From JAGVPT01 sp964384415 (GTDB lineage: Bacteria > Bacteroidota > Ignavibacteria > UBA10030 > UBA8401), in NCBI GenBank assembly GCA_964384415.1, contig CAYLMV010000092.1, positions 1-14,808 of the forward strand: a stretch of DNA of 14,808 nucleotides, read 5' to 3'. Within the stretch, counting starts at the first letter, position 1, and the number at the start of each line of letters is the position of its first letter. Positions 6,815 to 13,394 of this stretch are shown in pieces. Under the pieces are notes generated by a model. It was not told the origin of the DNA, ran no database searches, and saw only the letters and a list, made by a program, of their open reading frames with translations. Position numbers and translations under genes: made by a program.

Positions 6815-7857
6815 GACACCGGTGTGCCTTTCTTCACGTCTTTCTTGACTGCTCTTCCAAGAACAACTTCGTAGAACTTGGGGGGCAGGCCGAGACCGGG
6901 ACGGACTATCCGAAGGTTGTCCGGGGTAAAAATCTCGCCCGCTTTCATGTTCTTGCCCACATACAGTGATCGACGCCACTGAAGCGATTGTTTCTCCTTC
7001 TCAGTGGGTCCGTACGTGATCGCACCCAGAGAGTGCCATGCCCGTTCGGTTTCAACGACAAGCGATCTTAATTCTTCAGGCTCAAGCGAAAATGCCGAAT
7101 CGACTCCGCCGTCAGCTCTTTTCAGCGTAAAGTGTTTTTCAATCACCCGAGCTCCGAGAGCAACCGCCGCTACCGACACGCCCGTGCCCATGGTATGATC
7201 GGAGAGGCCTACGGGACAGTCGAAAAGCTGCTGCATGTGCGGAATTGTCATGATATTAGTGTTTTCAGGAGTCGCAGGATACGTGCTAGTGCATTTCAGA
7301 AGCACGAGGTCTTTGACTCCTCCGCGGCGCAAAATCTCGACCGACTCTGCAAGTTCCGAAATGCTGGCCATTCCGGTGGACATGATCACGGGCTTTCCGG
7401 TCGACGCAACTTTCTTGAGAAGGGGGTGATGGATGTTTTCGAACGAGGCGATCTTGTAGACGGGAACATCCAGAGTCTCGAGAAAATCCACGGCCGACTC
7501 GTCGAAAGGAGTACTGAAGCAGTCGAGGCCGAGATCATGGCAGCGTTTGAAGATTGGAGCGTGCCAATCCCAAGGCGTATATGCTTCCTTGTAGAGTGAA
7601 TGAAGTGATCGGCCTTTCCATAGACTCGCCGCATCGCCGATGACAAAATCTCCTTCTTCGACATCAAGCGTGATTGTGTCCGCTGTGTACGTCTGCAGCT
7701 TCAACGCCTGCACGCCTGCGGTTGCCGCCGCATCGACTATCGCCAACGCTCTCTCCAGCGACTGATTATGATTGCCGGACATCTCCGCGATGACATAGGG
7801 ACGATGCATCGCACCGATCGTGTGTCTGCCTATCGTGATATCTTTAATTTCTTTCAT
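6799..7857 (-). CDS. pseI: Pseudaminic acid synthase (NeuB family)
   Basis: This 352-residue protein condenses phosphoenolpyruvate with a free 2,4-diacetamido-2,4,6-trideoxyhexose to make a nine-carbon nonulosonic acid. The NeuB TIM-barrel domain spans about residues 15-260, with YVIAEMSGNHNQSLERAL at 21-38, ALKLQTYTADT at 51-61, STPFDE at 115-120, GLSDHT at 217-222 (H221) and EKHFTL at 240-245 (H242), the last two contributing metal-binding histidines. A C-terminal antifreeze-like SAF domain covers about 294-350. The AEMSGNHNQS form is the one I associate with PseI rather than NeuB or LegI. It starts 19 bases after the ATP-grasp gene and overlaps the aldo-keto reductase. Length and domains are normal. 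Substrate stereochemistry (L-altro) is supported by pseB and pseC nearby but not proven. Confidence 0.93.
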   Translation of the reverse strand: MKEIKDITIGRHTIGAMHRPYVIAEMSGNHNQSLERALAIVDAAATAGVQALKLQTYTADTITLDVEEGDFVIGDAASLWKGRSLHSLYKEAYTPWDWHAPIFKRCHDLGLDCFSTPFDESAVDFLETLDVPVYKIASFENIHHPLLKKVASTGKPVIMSTGMASISELAESVEILRRGGVKDLVLLKCTSTYPATPENTNIMTIPHMQQLFDCPVGLSDHTMGTGVSVAAVALGARVIEKHFTLKRADGGVDSAFSLEPEELRSLVVETERAWHSLGAITYGPTEKEKQSLQWRRSLYVGKNMKAGEIFTPDNLRIVRPGLGLPPKFYEVVLGRAVKKDVKKGTPVSWEIV

Positions 7858-7876
7858 GGCGGTTCACAGCGTTAAG

Positions 7877-8812
7877 TTATATGTACATCTCATCGAAGAA
7901 ACGATAGAAGCGTTTCCCGATCGCCTTCCGGCTGTCGAAGGGATCGATGGGATCCCCTTTTTGCTGTTGCATAGACCACAATAAGTCCCTGAAACCGACC
8001 GCGTCCCGGAATCCGACGGTGCTTGAAAAGCGGGGGTTTATTTCGAACATCCGGGGACCGTTCTTTGTCAGCCGGAGCTGAACATTGACAGCGCCTTCAA
8101 GACCCAGGGCTTCTGCAATGCGTTTGCAGTAGTCCTCGACCGGAGCGCTTTCAATGACGGTCGCACTCCCCGTGAGCCCTCCGAAAAGTTTCCGTTTCAG
8201 GACGATCACCCGCACGATATCTGCACCGCGAGCCCGGAAGACGCCGCACGTATATTCTTCGGAATCCGGCAGAAGAAGCTGCTGGAGCACTGAACCTTTT
8301 TCCCGTTCAGAAAAGAATCGGTACTCCTCTTCATTTTGCAGCACGTGCAGCCCTTTGGATCCGGACCCATGCCTTCTTTTGAGAATGCAGGGATATGCCG
8401 GCGGAATCTTGTCGGCTGTTTGCGTCCACGGCAGCGGAATCCCCTTCGACTCAAGAAACTTATTACACACAAACTTATCAAAACAGACATCGACATGAGG
8501 GCCTCTCGCGACAATGAGCTCCGAGCGAAGGCCGGCATCCACCTGCTCGGACTTCTTCAATGCCTGGATTTCATATTCATTAATCGGGATAACAAAATCG
8601 ATTTCGTGCCGGCGTGACAGCTCAACGATTCTTGACACATACGATGGATCGCCGGCCTGAGGAACAATTTCGAATTTGTCGACTCTATACCGGCCGGCAT
8701 GGTCATCGTAGAGGTCGGTGCCGAGAATAAATCCCCCCTCATCCAGCCGCCGCAGGATCCTGACAACTGCTTGACCGATATCGCCTCCTACCGCCGTCAC
8801 CAAATACTTCAT
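7877..8812 (-). CDS. ATP-grasp ligase (CarB/PylC-like)
   Basis: This 311-residue protein has a Rossmann-like preATP-grasp domain (MKYLVTAVGGDIGQAVVR at the start, DFVIPINEYEIQAL at 72-85). The ATP-grasp fold follows: K113 in FDKFVCNKFLESKGIPLP, K145 in CILKRRHGSGSKG with the glycine-rich loop at 149-154, and the magnesium/ATP ligands in VNVQLRL and MFEINPRF (N243, E257, N259). Such enzymes activate a carboxylate as acyl-phosphate and join it to an amine or other nucleophile. The gene lies between the phosphoesterase (ATGA overlap at 8809-8812) and pseI. I infer that it attaches an amino or other carboxylic acid to an amino group of the sugar, or makes an acyl donor. Carbamoylation-like chemistry is possible. 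Fold is secure; substrates are unknown. Confidence 0.85.
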   Translation of the reverse strand: MKYLVTAVGGDIGQAVVRILRRLDEGGFILGTDLYDDHAGRYRVDKFEIVPQAGDPSYVSRIVELSRRHEIDFVIPINEYEIQALKKSEQVDAGLRSELIVARGPHVDVCFDKFVCNKFLESKGIPLPWTQTADKIPPAYPCILKRRHGSGSKGLHVLQNEEEYRFFSEREKGSVLQQLLLPDSEEYTCGVFRARGADIVRVIVLKRKLFGGLTGSATVIESAPVEDYCKRIAEALGLEGAVNVQLRLTKNGPRMFEINPRFSSTVGFRDAVGFRDLLWSMQQQKGDPIDPFDSRKAIGKRFYRFFDEMYI

Positions 8813-9516
8813 CGTATTCTCGTTAGAACTGCTTTTAGGTATCGGAGATCCGGATCGAAGTGCTCCACCTGGCCGATCAGGCCGGCGACAGGATATTTTT
8901 CCGAATGGAGGTCTATTTCAATGTCATCGTCGCTAATTCCGACGCTGGCCCATTCTGCCTGGCCGCCATGCTTTCGCGATTGTCCGACGGATCCCGGGTT
9001 AAGAACGTATCTGTCGTCTTTCTCAAAAACAAACTGATAGTGGCTGTGGCCCAGGACAAACAGATCACAATCACCAGTGAAGAGTGCCGCTTTTATGTTT
9101 TCGTCGCTATCCGGATAAACATATTCTGCCCCAGCAATCGGAGCCTCATGGCAGACTGTGATTTGTTTTCCACCGACCATGAATTCCGCCCGTTCCTTCA
9201 GCGACGACATCCATAGCGCATCGAGAGGGTCAATCGCCGCCATACTGCGATTCAATCCGCTCCCGTACTTCCCGTCATAGGATGGCTCGGCGGTCTGGCC
9301 CTCGAGGCGCCGCAACAATTCCCGGTCATGATTCCCGAGGACGGCGAAGTCAAAAACCTCATGTACTTTCGCAAGCACCCGCGCGCCATCATAGTAATAT
9401 CCTACGGCATCGCCGCAGAATACTTTCACATCGCATTCGAGGAATTTCGGACTATTGAGAACGGTGTTGAATGCATCCCAATTCCCGTGGATATCAGAAA
9501 GAAACGCGATTCGCAT
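8809..9516 (-). CDS. Calcineurin-like metallophosphoesterase, candidate sugar-nucleotide hydrolase
   Basis: This 235-residue protein keeps the full metal-site pattern of the family: D8 and H10 in FLSDIHGNWDA, D36 in FCGDAVGY, N62-H63-D64 in LGNHDRE, H123 in TVCHEA, and H157 and H159 in LGHSH, followed by NPGSVGQSR. It resembles compact YfcE-like phosphodiesterases. I start it at the ATG at 9514-9516, where GGGA lies shortly upstream and the catalytic strand begins at once. The frame extends 42 codons further up, but that part is only a shadow of the SDR gene. It overlaps the SDR gene by 23 bases and the ATP-grasp gene by 4. The usual UDP-sugar hydrolase PseG is missing here, so it may take part in removing UDP. 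That is inference, since family members usually cut a P-O-P or phosphodiester bond rather than the sugar-phosphate bond. Confidence 0.87.
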   Translation of the reverse strand: MRIAFLSDIHGNWDAFNTVLNSPKFLECDVKVFCGDAVGYYYDGARVLAKVHEVFDFAVLGNHDRELLRRLEGQTAEPSYDGKYGSGLNRSMAAIDPLDALWMSSLKERAEFMVGGKQITVCHEAPIAGAEYVYPDSDENIKAALFTGDCDLFVLGHSHYQFVFEKDDRYVLNPGSVGQSRKHGGQAEWASVGISDDDIEIDLHSEKYPVAGLIGQVEHFDPDLRYLKAVLTRIR

Positions 9517-10351
9517 TATATTCCCGTTGCATGTCTTCCAGCGCGAGGCGAAAACTCCGTGGGCCCGGCAGTTGGCGCGATACCTCCACCAATTGGTCGG
9601 GAGCCTCCGCGCCGTTGGAAAAGTGAGGATCTGCGCCGCCAAGAAATGTCGAGCAAATTTGGGTGGCCATCTCAGCTATGGTGATCGGTTCCGGGCCGCC
9701 ATAGTAGTGCAGCCCGCCGATGCTCTCCTCAGAGATTGTCCGTATCGCACGCGCCGCATCTCTCACGTAGATATAATTCCGCCGACCGTTCCCTTTCCCC
9801 GTGATGGTCGGCACGGTCCCGTTCAACGCCGCGTCGCGAATGGCGGTATTCAAGCGCAAATGCGCCGGGCCGTAAGCGCCGATAATGCCGGCCAGCCGAA
9901 CCACCACGGCCGGGACCCCGAGGCTCTCCAGTATTTGTTCACCCAGCCATTTCGATAATCCGTATGGCTGTGATGGATTGATGGGACTCGAAGCGCCCAG
10001 ACTCGTATCGCCGGACGGGTGTACGGCAACCGAGGAGATGAATATTACTTTCGCGTTTTTCTCCCGTGCGAGCTCCGCTATTTTCAGAGTGCCAAGGACA
10101 TTGGCCTCGAAGAGTTTCCTGTCAAATGTCGGAGTAAAATTCACAACGCTGGCAAGGTGGATGATCCAATCGACTTCTGGGATCAAATCACCCAAGTGTT
10201 TCAGGGTCACGGATCCTAAATCGACGGCGATATGCCGCTCGTCCGAGCCCGATCGCAGGTCGAGAGAGATGACTTCATGTCCGGCGTGTTCCAATTCCGT
10301 GTTGACATGCCGTCCAAGGAATCCATTGCCCCCGGTGACCACGTACTTCAT
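9494..10351 (-). CDS. NAD-dependent epimerase/dehydratase (extended SDR)
   Basis: This 285-residue extended short-chain dehydrogenase/reductase has the NAD(P) motif TGGNGFLG at residues 6-13, D31 after the second strand (SLDLRSG), HLAS at 65-68, SS at 106-107 and the catalytic pair Y130 and K134 in YGLSK. The RNYIYVRDAARAI segment at about 205-217 is typical of nucleotide-sugar epimerases and reductases. Family members oxidise, epimerise, reduce or dehydrate sugars on a nucleotide carrier. The start overlaps the GNAT stop (ATGA at 10348-10351) and its end overlaps the phosphoesterase start. It is not one of the six standard pseudaminic acid enzymes, so I infer an extra step: an epimerisation, or oxidation to a keto group that the class III aminotransferase could use. 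It is somewhat short for the family but appears complete. Confidence 0.87.
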   Translation of the reverse strand: MKYVVTGGNGFLGRHVNTELEHAGHEVISLDLRSGSDERHIAVDLGSVTLKHLGDLIPEVDWIIHLASVVNFTPTFDRKLFEANVLGTLKIAELAREKNAKVIFISSVAVHPSGDTSLGASSPINPSQPYGLSKWLGEQILESLGVPAVVVRLAGIIGAYGPAHLRLNTAIRDAALNGTVPTITGKGNGRRNYIYVRDAARAIRTISEESIGGLHYYGGPEPITIAEMATQICSTFLGGADPHFSNGAEAPDQLVEVSRQLPGPRSFRLALEDMQREYNANRVSF

Positions 10352-10929
10352 ACGGCATCCCCGTTCAGAGCGCCGCTGAGAATTCCATGTATCAGAGAAT
10401 CACAGAACTCCTGCTTTATGAAAACATGTTGGAGCAATCTGCCTTCTCGTACAAACCCTGCGGATTCAAGCGCTTGAATATGCAGATCCCGGAATGCGTA
10501 GGTTTCGGTAAACAGCCTGTTGAGGTGAAGTTCATGAAAAGCAATTTCTTTTACAAGGGTAAGAAATTTCGAAAACGCCTCAACGTACCGATTCTGATGG
10601 TCCGAAATTTTTGTATCGACCAGAAACGAGATCTCAGCTCTGCGGTGATCCCATTCAAGATTCGTCAATCCGCCGTACCCGATCGCTTGATCGTCCTTCA
10701 AAAAGCTAAACAGCACCTGCCGGGGCTGGTGCTGTTTAAATGTGGGGGCAATTTCCTTTGCATAGTAGCGCTCCTGCTGCGCTACCGTGAGAAGCCGGTT
10801 CTGGCGCAGCACGTCTATCTGCGCATTTCGCCATCTCCTGATAGGATGGATATCTTTTTTTCGCAACGGCACCAATTCGTAGCCATCAAGCGTAAAACGC
10901 TTTGTGTGCAGGATTACGTACGAATTCAC
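10348..10929 (-). CDS. pseH: GNAT N-acetyltransferase, PseH-like (candidate)
   Basis: This 193-residue protein has the GNAT layout: LVPLRKKDIHPIRRWRNAQID at about 19-39, a central strand VLFSFLKDDQAIGYGGLTN at 72-90, AEISFLVD at 98-105 and the final LHLNRLFTETYAFRDLHIQALESAGFVREG at 134-163, which I split here as a helix-turn region ending in the usual GF(V)xEG. The acetyl-CoA loop lacks the classic Gly-rich RxxGxG form. In the pseudaminic acid pathway PseH acetylates the 4-amino group made by PseC, and this gene follows pseC directly, so that is the best role. A general RimJ/RimL-like enzyme or an acyl donor other than acetyl is possible. The start is GTG at 10927-10929, fixed by an AAAGGA ribosome site nine bases upstream inside the end of pseC. 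Confidence 0.75.
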   Translation of the reverse strand: MNSYVILHTKRFTLDGYELVPLRKKDIHPIRRWRNAQIDVLRQNRLLTVAQQERYYAKEIAPTFKQHQPRQVLFSFLKDDQAIGYGGLTNLEWDHRRAEISFLVDTKISDHQNRYVEAFSKFLTLVKEIAFHELHLNRLFTETYAFRDLHIQALESAGFVREGRLLQHVFIKQEFCDSLIHGILSGALNGDAV

Positions 10930-10932
10930 AGA

Positions 10933-12114
10933 TCAGTTTCCTTTAATGGATGCACTCTTGATCGACCCGACAATGTACTGTAAATCTTCCGGCGCCAAAC
11001 CGGGATAACAGGGAATCGAGACTTCCTCTCTATAAATACGCTCTGCCGACGGGAAATCTCCTTCCTTAAACCCAAATTGTTTGCGGTAGAACGGCTGCAG
11101 GTGTACGGGGATATAATGAACCTGACAAAAGATACCGCTTTCCCGAAGGCGGCCGAAGAACTCGGCTTTCGCAATTCTCAATTGCGGAAAGGGAATGCGC
11201 AATGGGTAGAGATGATACGCGTGCAGTGCATTGCGGGCGACGCGGGGGACCACAAAACGATCATCGCCGCTCAAAAGCGTATCGTATTGAGCGGCAATCT
11301 TCCGGCGGTCGGTCACGAACTGGGGGAGTTTTTGCAGCTGTGTCAAACCGAGCGCGCACTGGAAATCCGTGAGCCGGTAGTTGTACCCGACCGAGTGCAT
11401 TTCGTAGTACCACGGACCGTCGTTCTTTTCCATCAGCGCGGGGTCCTTCGTCATTCCATGCGTCCGAAAGGTTTTCACCGCATCATCGACATCCTTCCTG
11501 TTCGTCAGCACCGCCCCCCCTTCGCCCGTGGTGATATGTTTGACGGGATGAAAACTTAAACAGACCGCATCAGCATACCGGGCGGCGTAGCCTTTATCAC
11601 CTTCGTAGAGCGCGCCAAGAGCGTGGCAGCTGTCGGCGACCAGTTGAAAATTGTTCTGGTCGGCCAGTTCACGCAATGCCTTCCAATCGCAAGGATGCCC
11701 TGCAAAATCTACAGCGACCACCGCTTTGACCCGCCTGCCCTTTTGCTCGAGCGCCGTGATCCTGGTCTGCAGTTTTTCCGGGCTTAACGTATACGAGAAC
11801 TCATCGACATCAACAAAATCAACATCGGCTCCGACATAGATGGCGCAGTTGGCGCTTGCTAGAAACGTGAGCGGTGTCGTAATGATGAGATCACCTTTTT
11901 TCCAGCCAAGAGCCATCGCGATGAGATGGAGAGCGGCCGTGCCGTTCGAGACCACCGAACCATATCTGGCGTTAAATTCCCTGCAGAGCGCATCTTCGAA
12001 TTCCTTCACCTTCGGACCTTGCGTGAGCCAATCGCTCTTCAGCGTTTGAACAACCGCCTCAATGTCCGCATCGTCGATGTGCTGCTTGCCGTATGAGTAC
12101 GTCTTATGAGACAT
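10933..12114 (-). CDS. pseC: UDP-4-amino-4,6-dideoxy-N-acetyl-beta-L-altrosamine transaminase
   Basis: This 393-residue DegT/DnrJ/EryC1-family enzyme matches PseC in length and motifs. It begins with YSYGKQHIDDADIEAV and SDWLTQGPKVKEFE at 27-40, the cofactor loop SNGTAALHL at 56-64, TTPLTFLASANC at 79-90, PLP-contacting D161 in VADSCHALGA, and the Schiff-base lysine K192 in SFHPVKHITTGEGG. It uses PLP and an amino donor, normally glutamate, to aminate C-4 of the PseB product. Its start overlaps the end of pseB by 11 bases and the next gene begins three bases after its stop, so all three are probably translated together. The relatives ArnB and LegC share motifs, but the adjacent PseB and PseI support the PseC assignment. 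Confidence 0.92.
   Translation of the reverse strand: MSHKTYSYGKQHIDDADIEAVVQTLKSDWLTQGPKVKEFEDALCREFNARYGSVVSNGTAALHLIAMALGWKKGDLIITTPLTFLASANCAIYVGADVDFVDVDEFSYTLSPEKLQTRITALEQKGRRVKAVVAVDFAGHPCDWKALRELADQNNFQLVADSCHALGALYEGDKGYAARYADAVCLSFHPVKHITTGEGGAVLTNRKDVDDAVKTFRTHGMTKDPALMEKNDGPWYYEMHSVGYNYRLTDFQCALGLTQLQKLPQFVTDRRKIAAQYDTLLSGDDRFVVPRVARNALHAYHLYPLRIPFPQLRIAKAEFFGRLRESGIFCQVHYIPVHLQPFYRKQFGFKEGDFPSAERIYREEVSIPCYPGLAPEDLQYIVGSIKSASIKGN
10939..10944 (-). promoter_or_regulatory. Ribosome binding site for the GTG-started GNAT gene
   Basis: AAAGGA on the minus strand lies nine bases before the GTG at 10927-10929 and inside the last codons of pseC. It decides the GTG as start of the acetyltransferase gene and fits coupled translation of the two genes. 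Confidence 0.6.
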
Positions 12115-13108
12115 TGGCTTTTATCTGTTCTCGAAGTTCTTCGACGGTAAGAAAATGTTTGTTGGTTCCGCTGCTGTAGCGAAATCCGTATTCACAGAAT
12201 GTCCCCGGGTTCTTATTGCTGGTCAGCCTAAACTTTTCCACATCCCACAAATAGGTCGACGGAAGGATGACGTAATACTTATCGAATTCAATTGTATTCA
12301 AAGAGTCAGTCTCCGTGATCATCTCTTCGTGCAGCTTTTCCCCCGGACGAATGCCGACGATCCTGATTTTCGATTCCGGGGCAATGGCCTTTGTCAGATC
12401 CAGGATCCTGTAGGATGGAATCTTCGGAACAAAAAGCTCCCCTCCCCACATATGTTCGAGACAGAAGAGGACAAAATCGACGCCTTGCTGGAGAGTGATA
12501 TTGAAGCGGGTCATCCGCTCATCGGTAATCGGAAAAACTCCTTCCGACCGCATTTTCATGAAGAAGGGAATTACCGAACCCCGGCTCCCCAACACGTTGC
12601 CGTACCGGACGACGGAGAACTTGATGTCTTTGCTTCCTTTATAATTGTTTGCGGCAACGAAGAGCTTGTCGGACGTGAGCTTTGTCGCGCCGTACAAATT
12701 AATGGGCGCTGCCGCTTTGTCTGTGCTCAACGCGATGACCTTCTTGACTCCGGAGTGAAGGGAGGCGTCAATCACATTTTGTCCGCCGAGCACGTTTGTT
12801 TTCACGGCTTCGAACGGGTTATACTCGGCCGCCGGAACCTGTTTGAGCGCCGCCGCATGGACAACGACATCCACCCCTTCCATCGCTGTGTTCAGGCGGG
12901 GCAGGTCCCGGACGTCACCGATGAAATACCGCATCGCCGCCTCGTTCGACTTGAACGGTTCCATATTCTGCCTTTCAAATTGCTTCAGCTCGTCCCGGCT
13001 ATAGACGATGACTTTCCGGAGCTTGTATTTCTGGAACAGCGAGGAAATGAATTTCTTCCCGAATGAACCGGTCCCGCCTGTCACCAAGATCGTCTTGTCA
13101 TTTAGCAT
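12104..13108 (-). CDS. pseB: UDP-N-acetylglucosamine 4,6-dehydratase (inverting)
   Basis: This 334-residue soluble SDR is the first enzyme of pseudaminic acid synthesis. It removes water from UDP-GlcNAc and inverts C-5, giving the L-arabino 4-keto sugar. It shows ILVTGGTGSFGKKF at 7-20, YSRDELKQFE at 36-45, FIGDVRDLPRL at 62-72, VHAAALKQVPAAEYNPFEA at 83-101, STDKAAAPINLYGATKL at 128-144 with D130, K131, Y139 and K143, and RYGNVLGSRGSVIPFF. There are no N-terminal membrane helices, so it is not the long FlaA1/PglF-type retaining enzyme. The ATG at 13106-13108 has AGGA nine bases upstream. It is the first gene of the tight run and follows a 286-base gap after wzz, where a promoter could lie. 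Confidence 0.94.
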   Translation of the reverse strand: MLNDKTILVTGGTGSFGKKFISSLFQKYKLRKVIVYSRDELKQFERQNMEPFKSNEAAMRYFIGDVRDLPRLNTAMEGVDVVVHAAALKQVPAAEYNPFEAVKTNVLGGQNVIDASLHSGVKKVIALSTDKAAAPINLYGATKLTSDKLFVAANNYKGSKDIKFSVVRYGNVLGSRGSVIPFFMKMRSEGVFPITDERMTRFNITLQQGVDFVLFCLEHMWGGELFVPKIPSYRILDLTKAIAPESKIRIVGIRPGEKLHEEMITETDSLNTIEFDKYYVILPSTYLWDVEKFRLTSNKNPGTFCEYGFRYSSGTNKHFLTVEELREQIKANVS

Positions 13109-13394
13109 GTCGTCTCATCCTGCCGTGATTGTTTCAAGTGGAGAATCCATTGTTAATTGGGTTAAGTGCCAGCGAGCCACTGATGCAAGAGAACTCACGA
13201 CACTGAAGAGGATATATTGCCGCAAAAAGTCGATCCGAAATGTTGCCTTTCTTTCTCCAATGATTTTCGTCCATGACCTCAGCCATGCCTGGGGGCGTCG
13301 CCGTTTTGTTGGATTGCTTATGCAGGGGTGGGCACAGATCACAGGGACACTATCGTCCTTGCGTGTTTTAGGGAACACTGTGGATTACATACAC
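13109..13394. other. Gap between wzz and pseB, no confident gene
   Basis: This 286-base stretch separates the export module from the sugar operon. A GTG-started frame of 87 codons runs on the minus strand from 13378 to 13115, ending six bases before pseB. A plus-strand frame also crosses the region without a stop. I recognise neither protein, and neither has a good ribosome site. A small imperfect hairpin (CAAGGAC and GTCCCTG on the minus strand, near 13344-13363) is present but has no T-tract. I found no convincing sigma70 pair and no GGCGGTAG-type ops/JUMPStart element. It may be a promoter/leader region or a degraded coding fragment. Confidence 0.35.

Noticed and set aside
6815..6979. Longer N-terminus for the aldo-keto reductase
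   Set aside because: The extra 55 residues lie inside pseI and have a composition unlike the family. The barrel begins just after the ATG at 6812-6814.
9517..9642. Longer N-terminus for the metallophosphoesterase
   Set aside because: The 42 extra residues fall within the SDR coding region, and the conserved first strand starts at the ATG at 9514-9516.
12155..13066. Plus-strand open frame of 303 codons opposite pseB
   Set aside because: It lies wholly antisense to a clear pseB, its translation matches no family I know, and long antisense frames are common opposite genes with this codon usage.
13109..13394. JUMPStart/ops element for RfaH-type antitermination before the sugar operon
   Set aside because: I looked for a GGCGGTAG core on both strands and did not find it; the nearest string, AACGGCGACG, does not fit.
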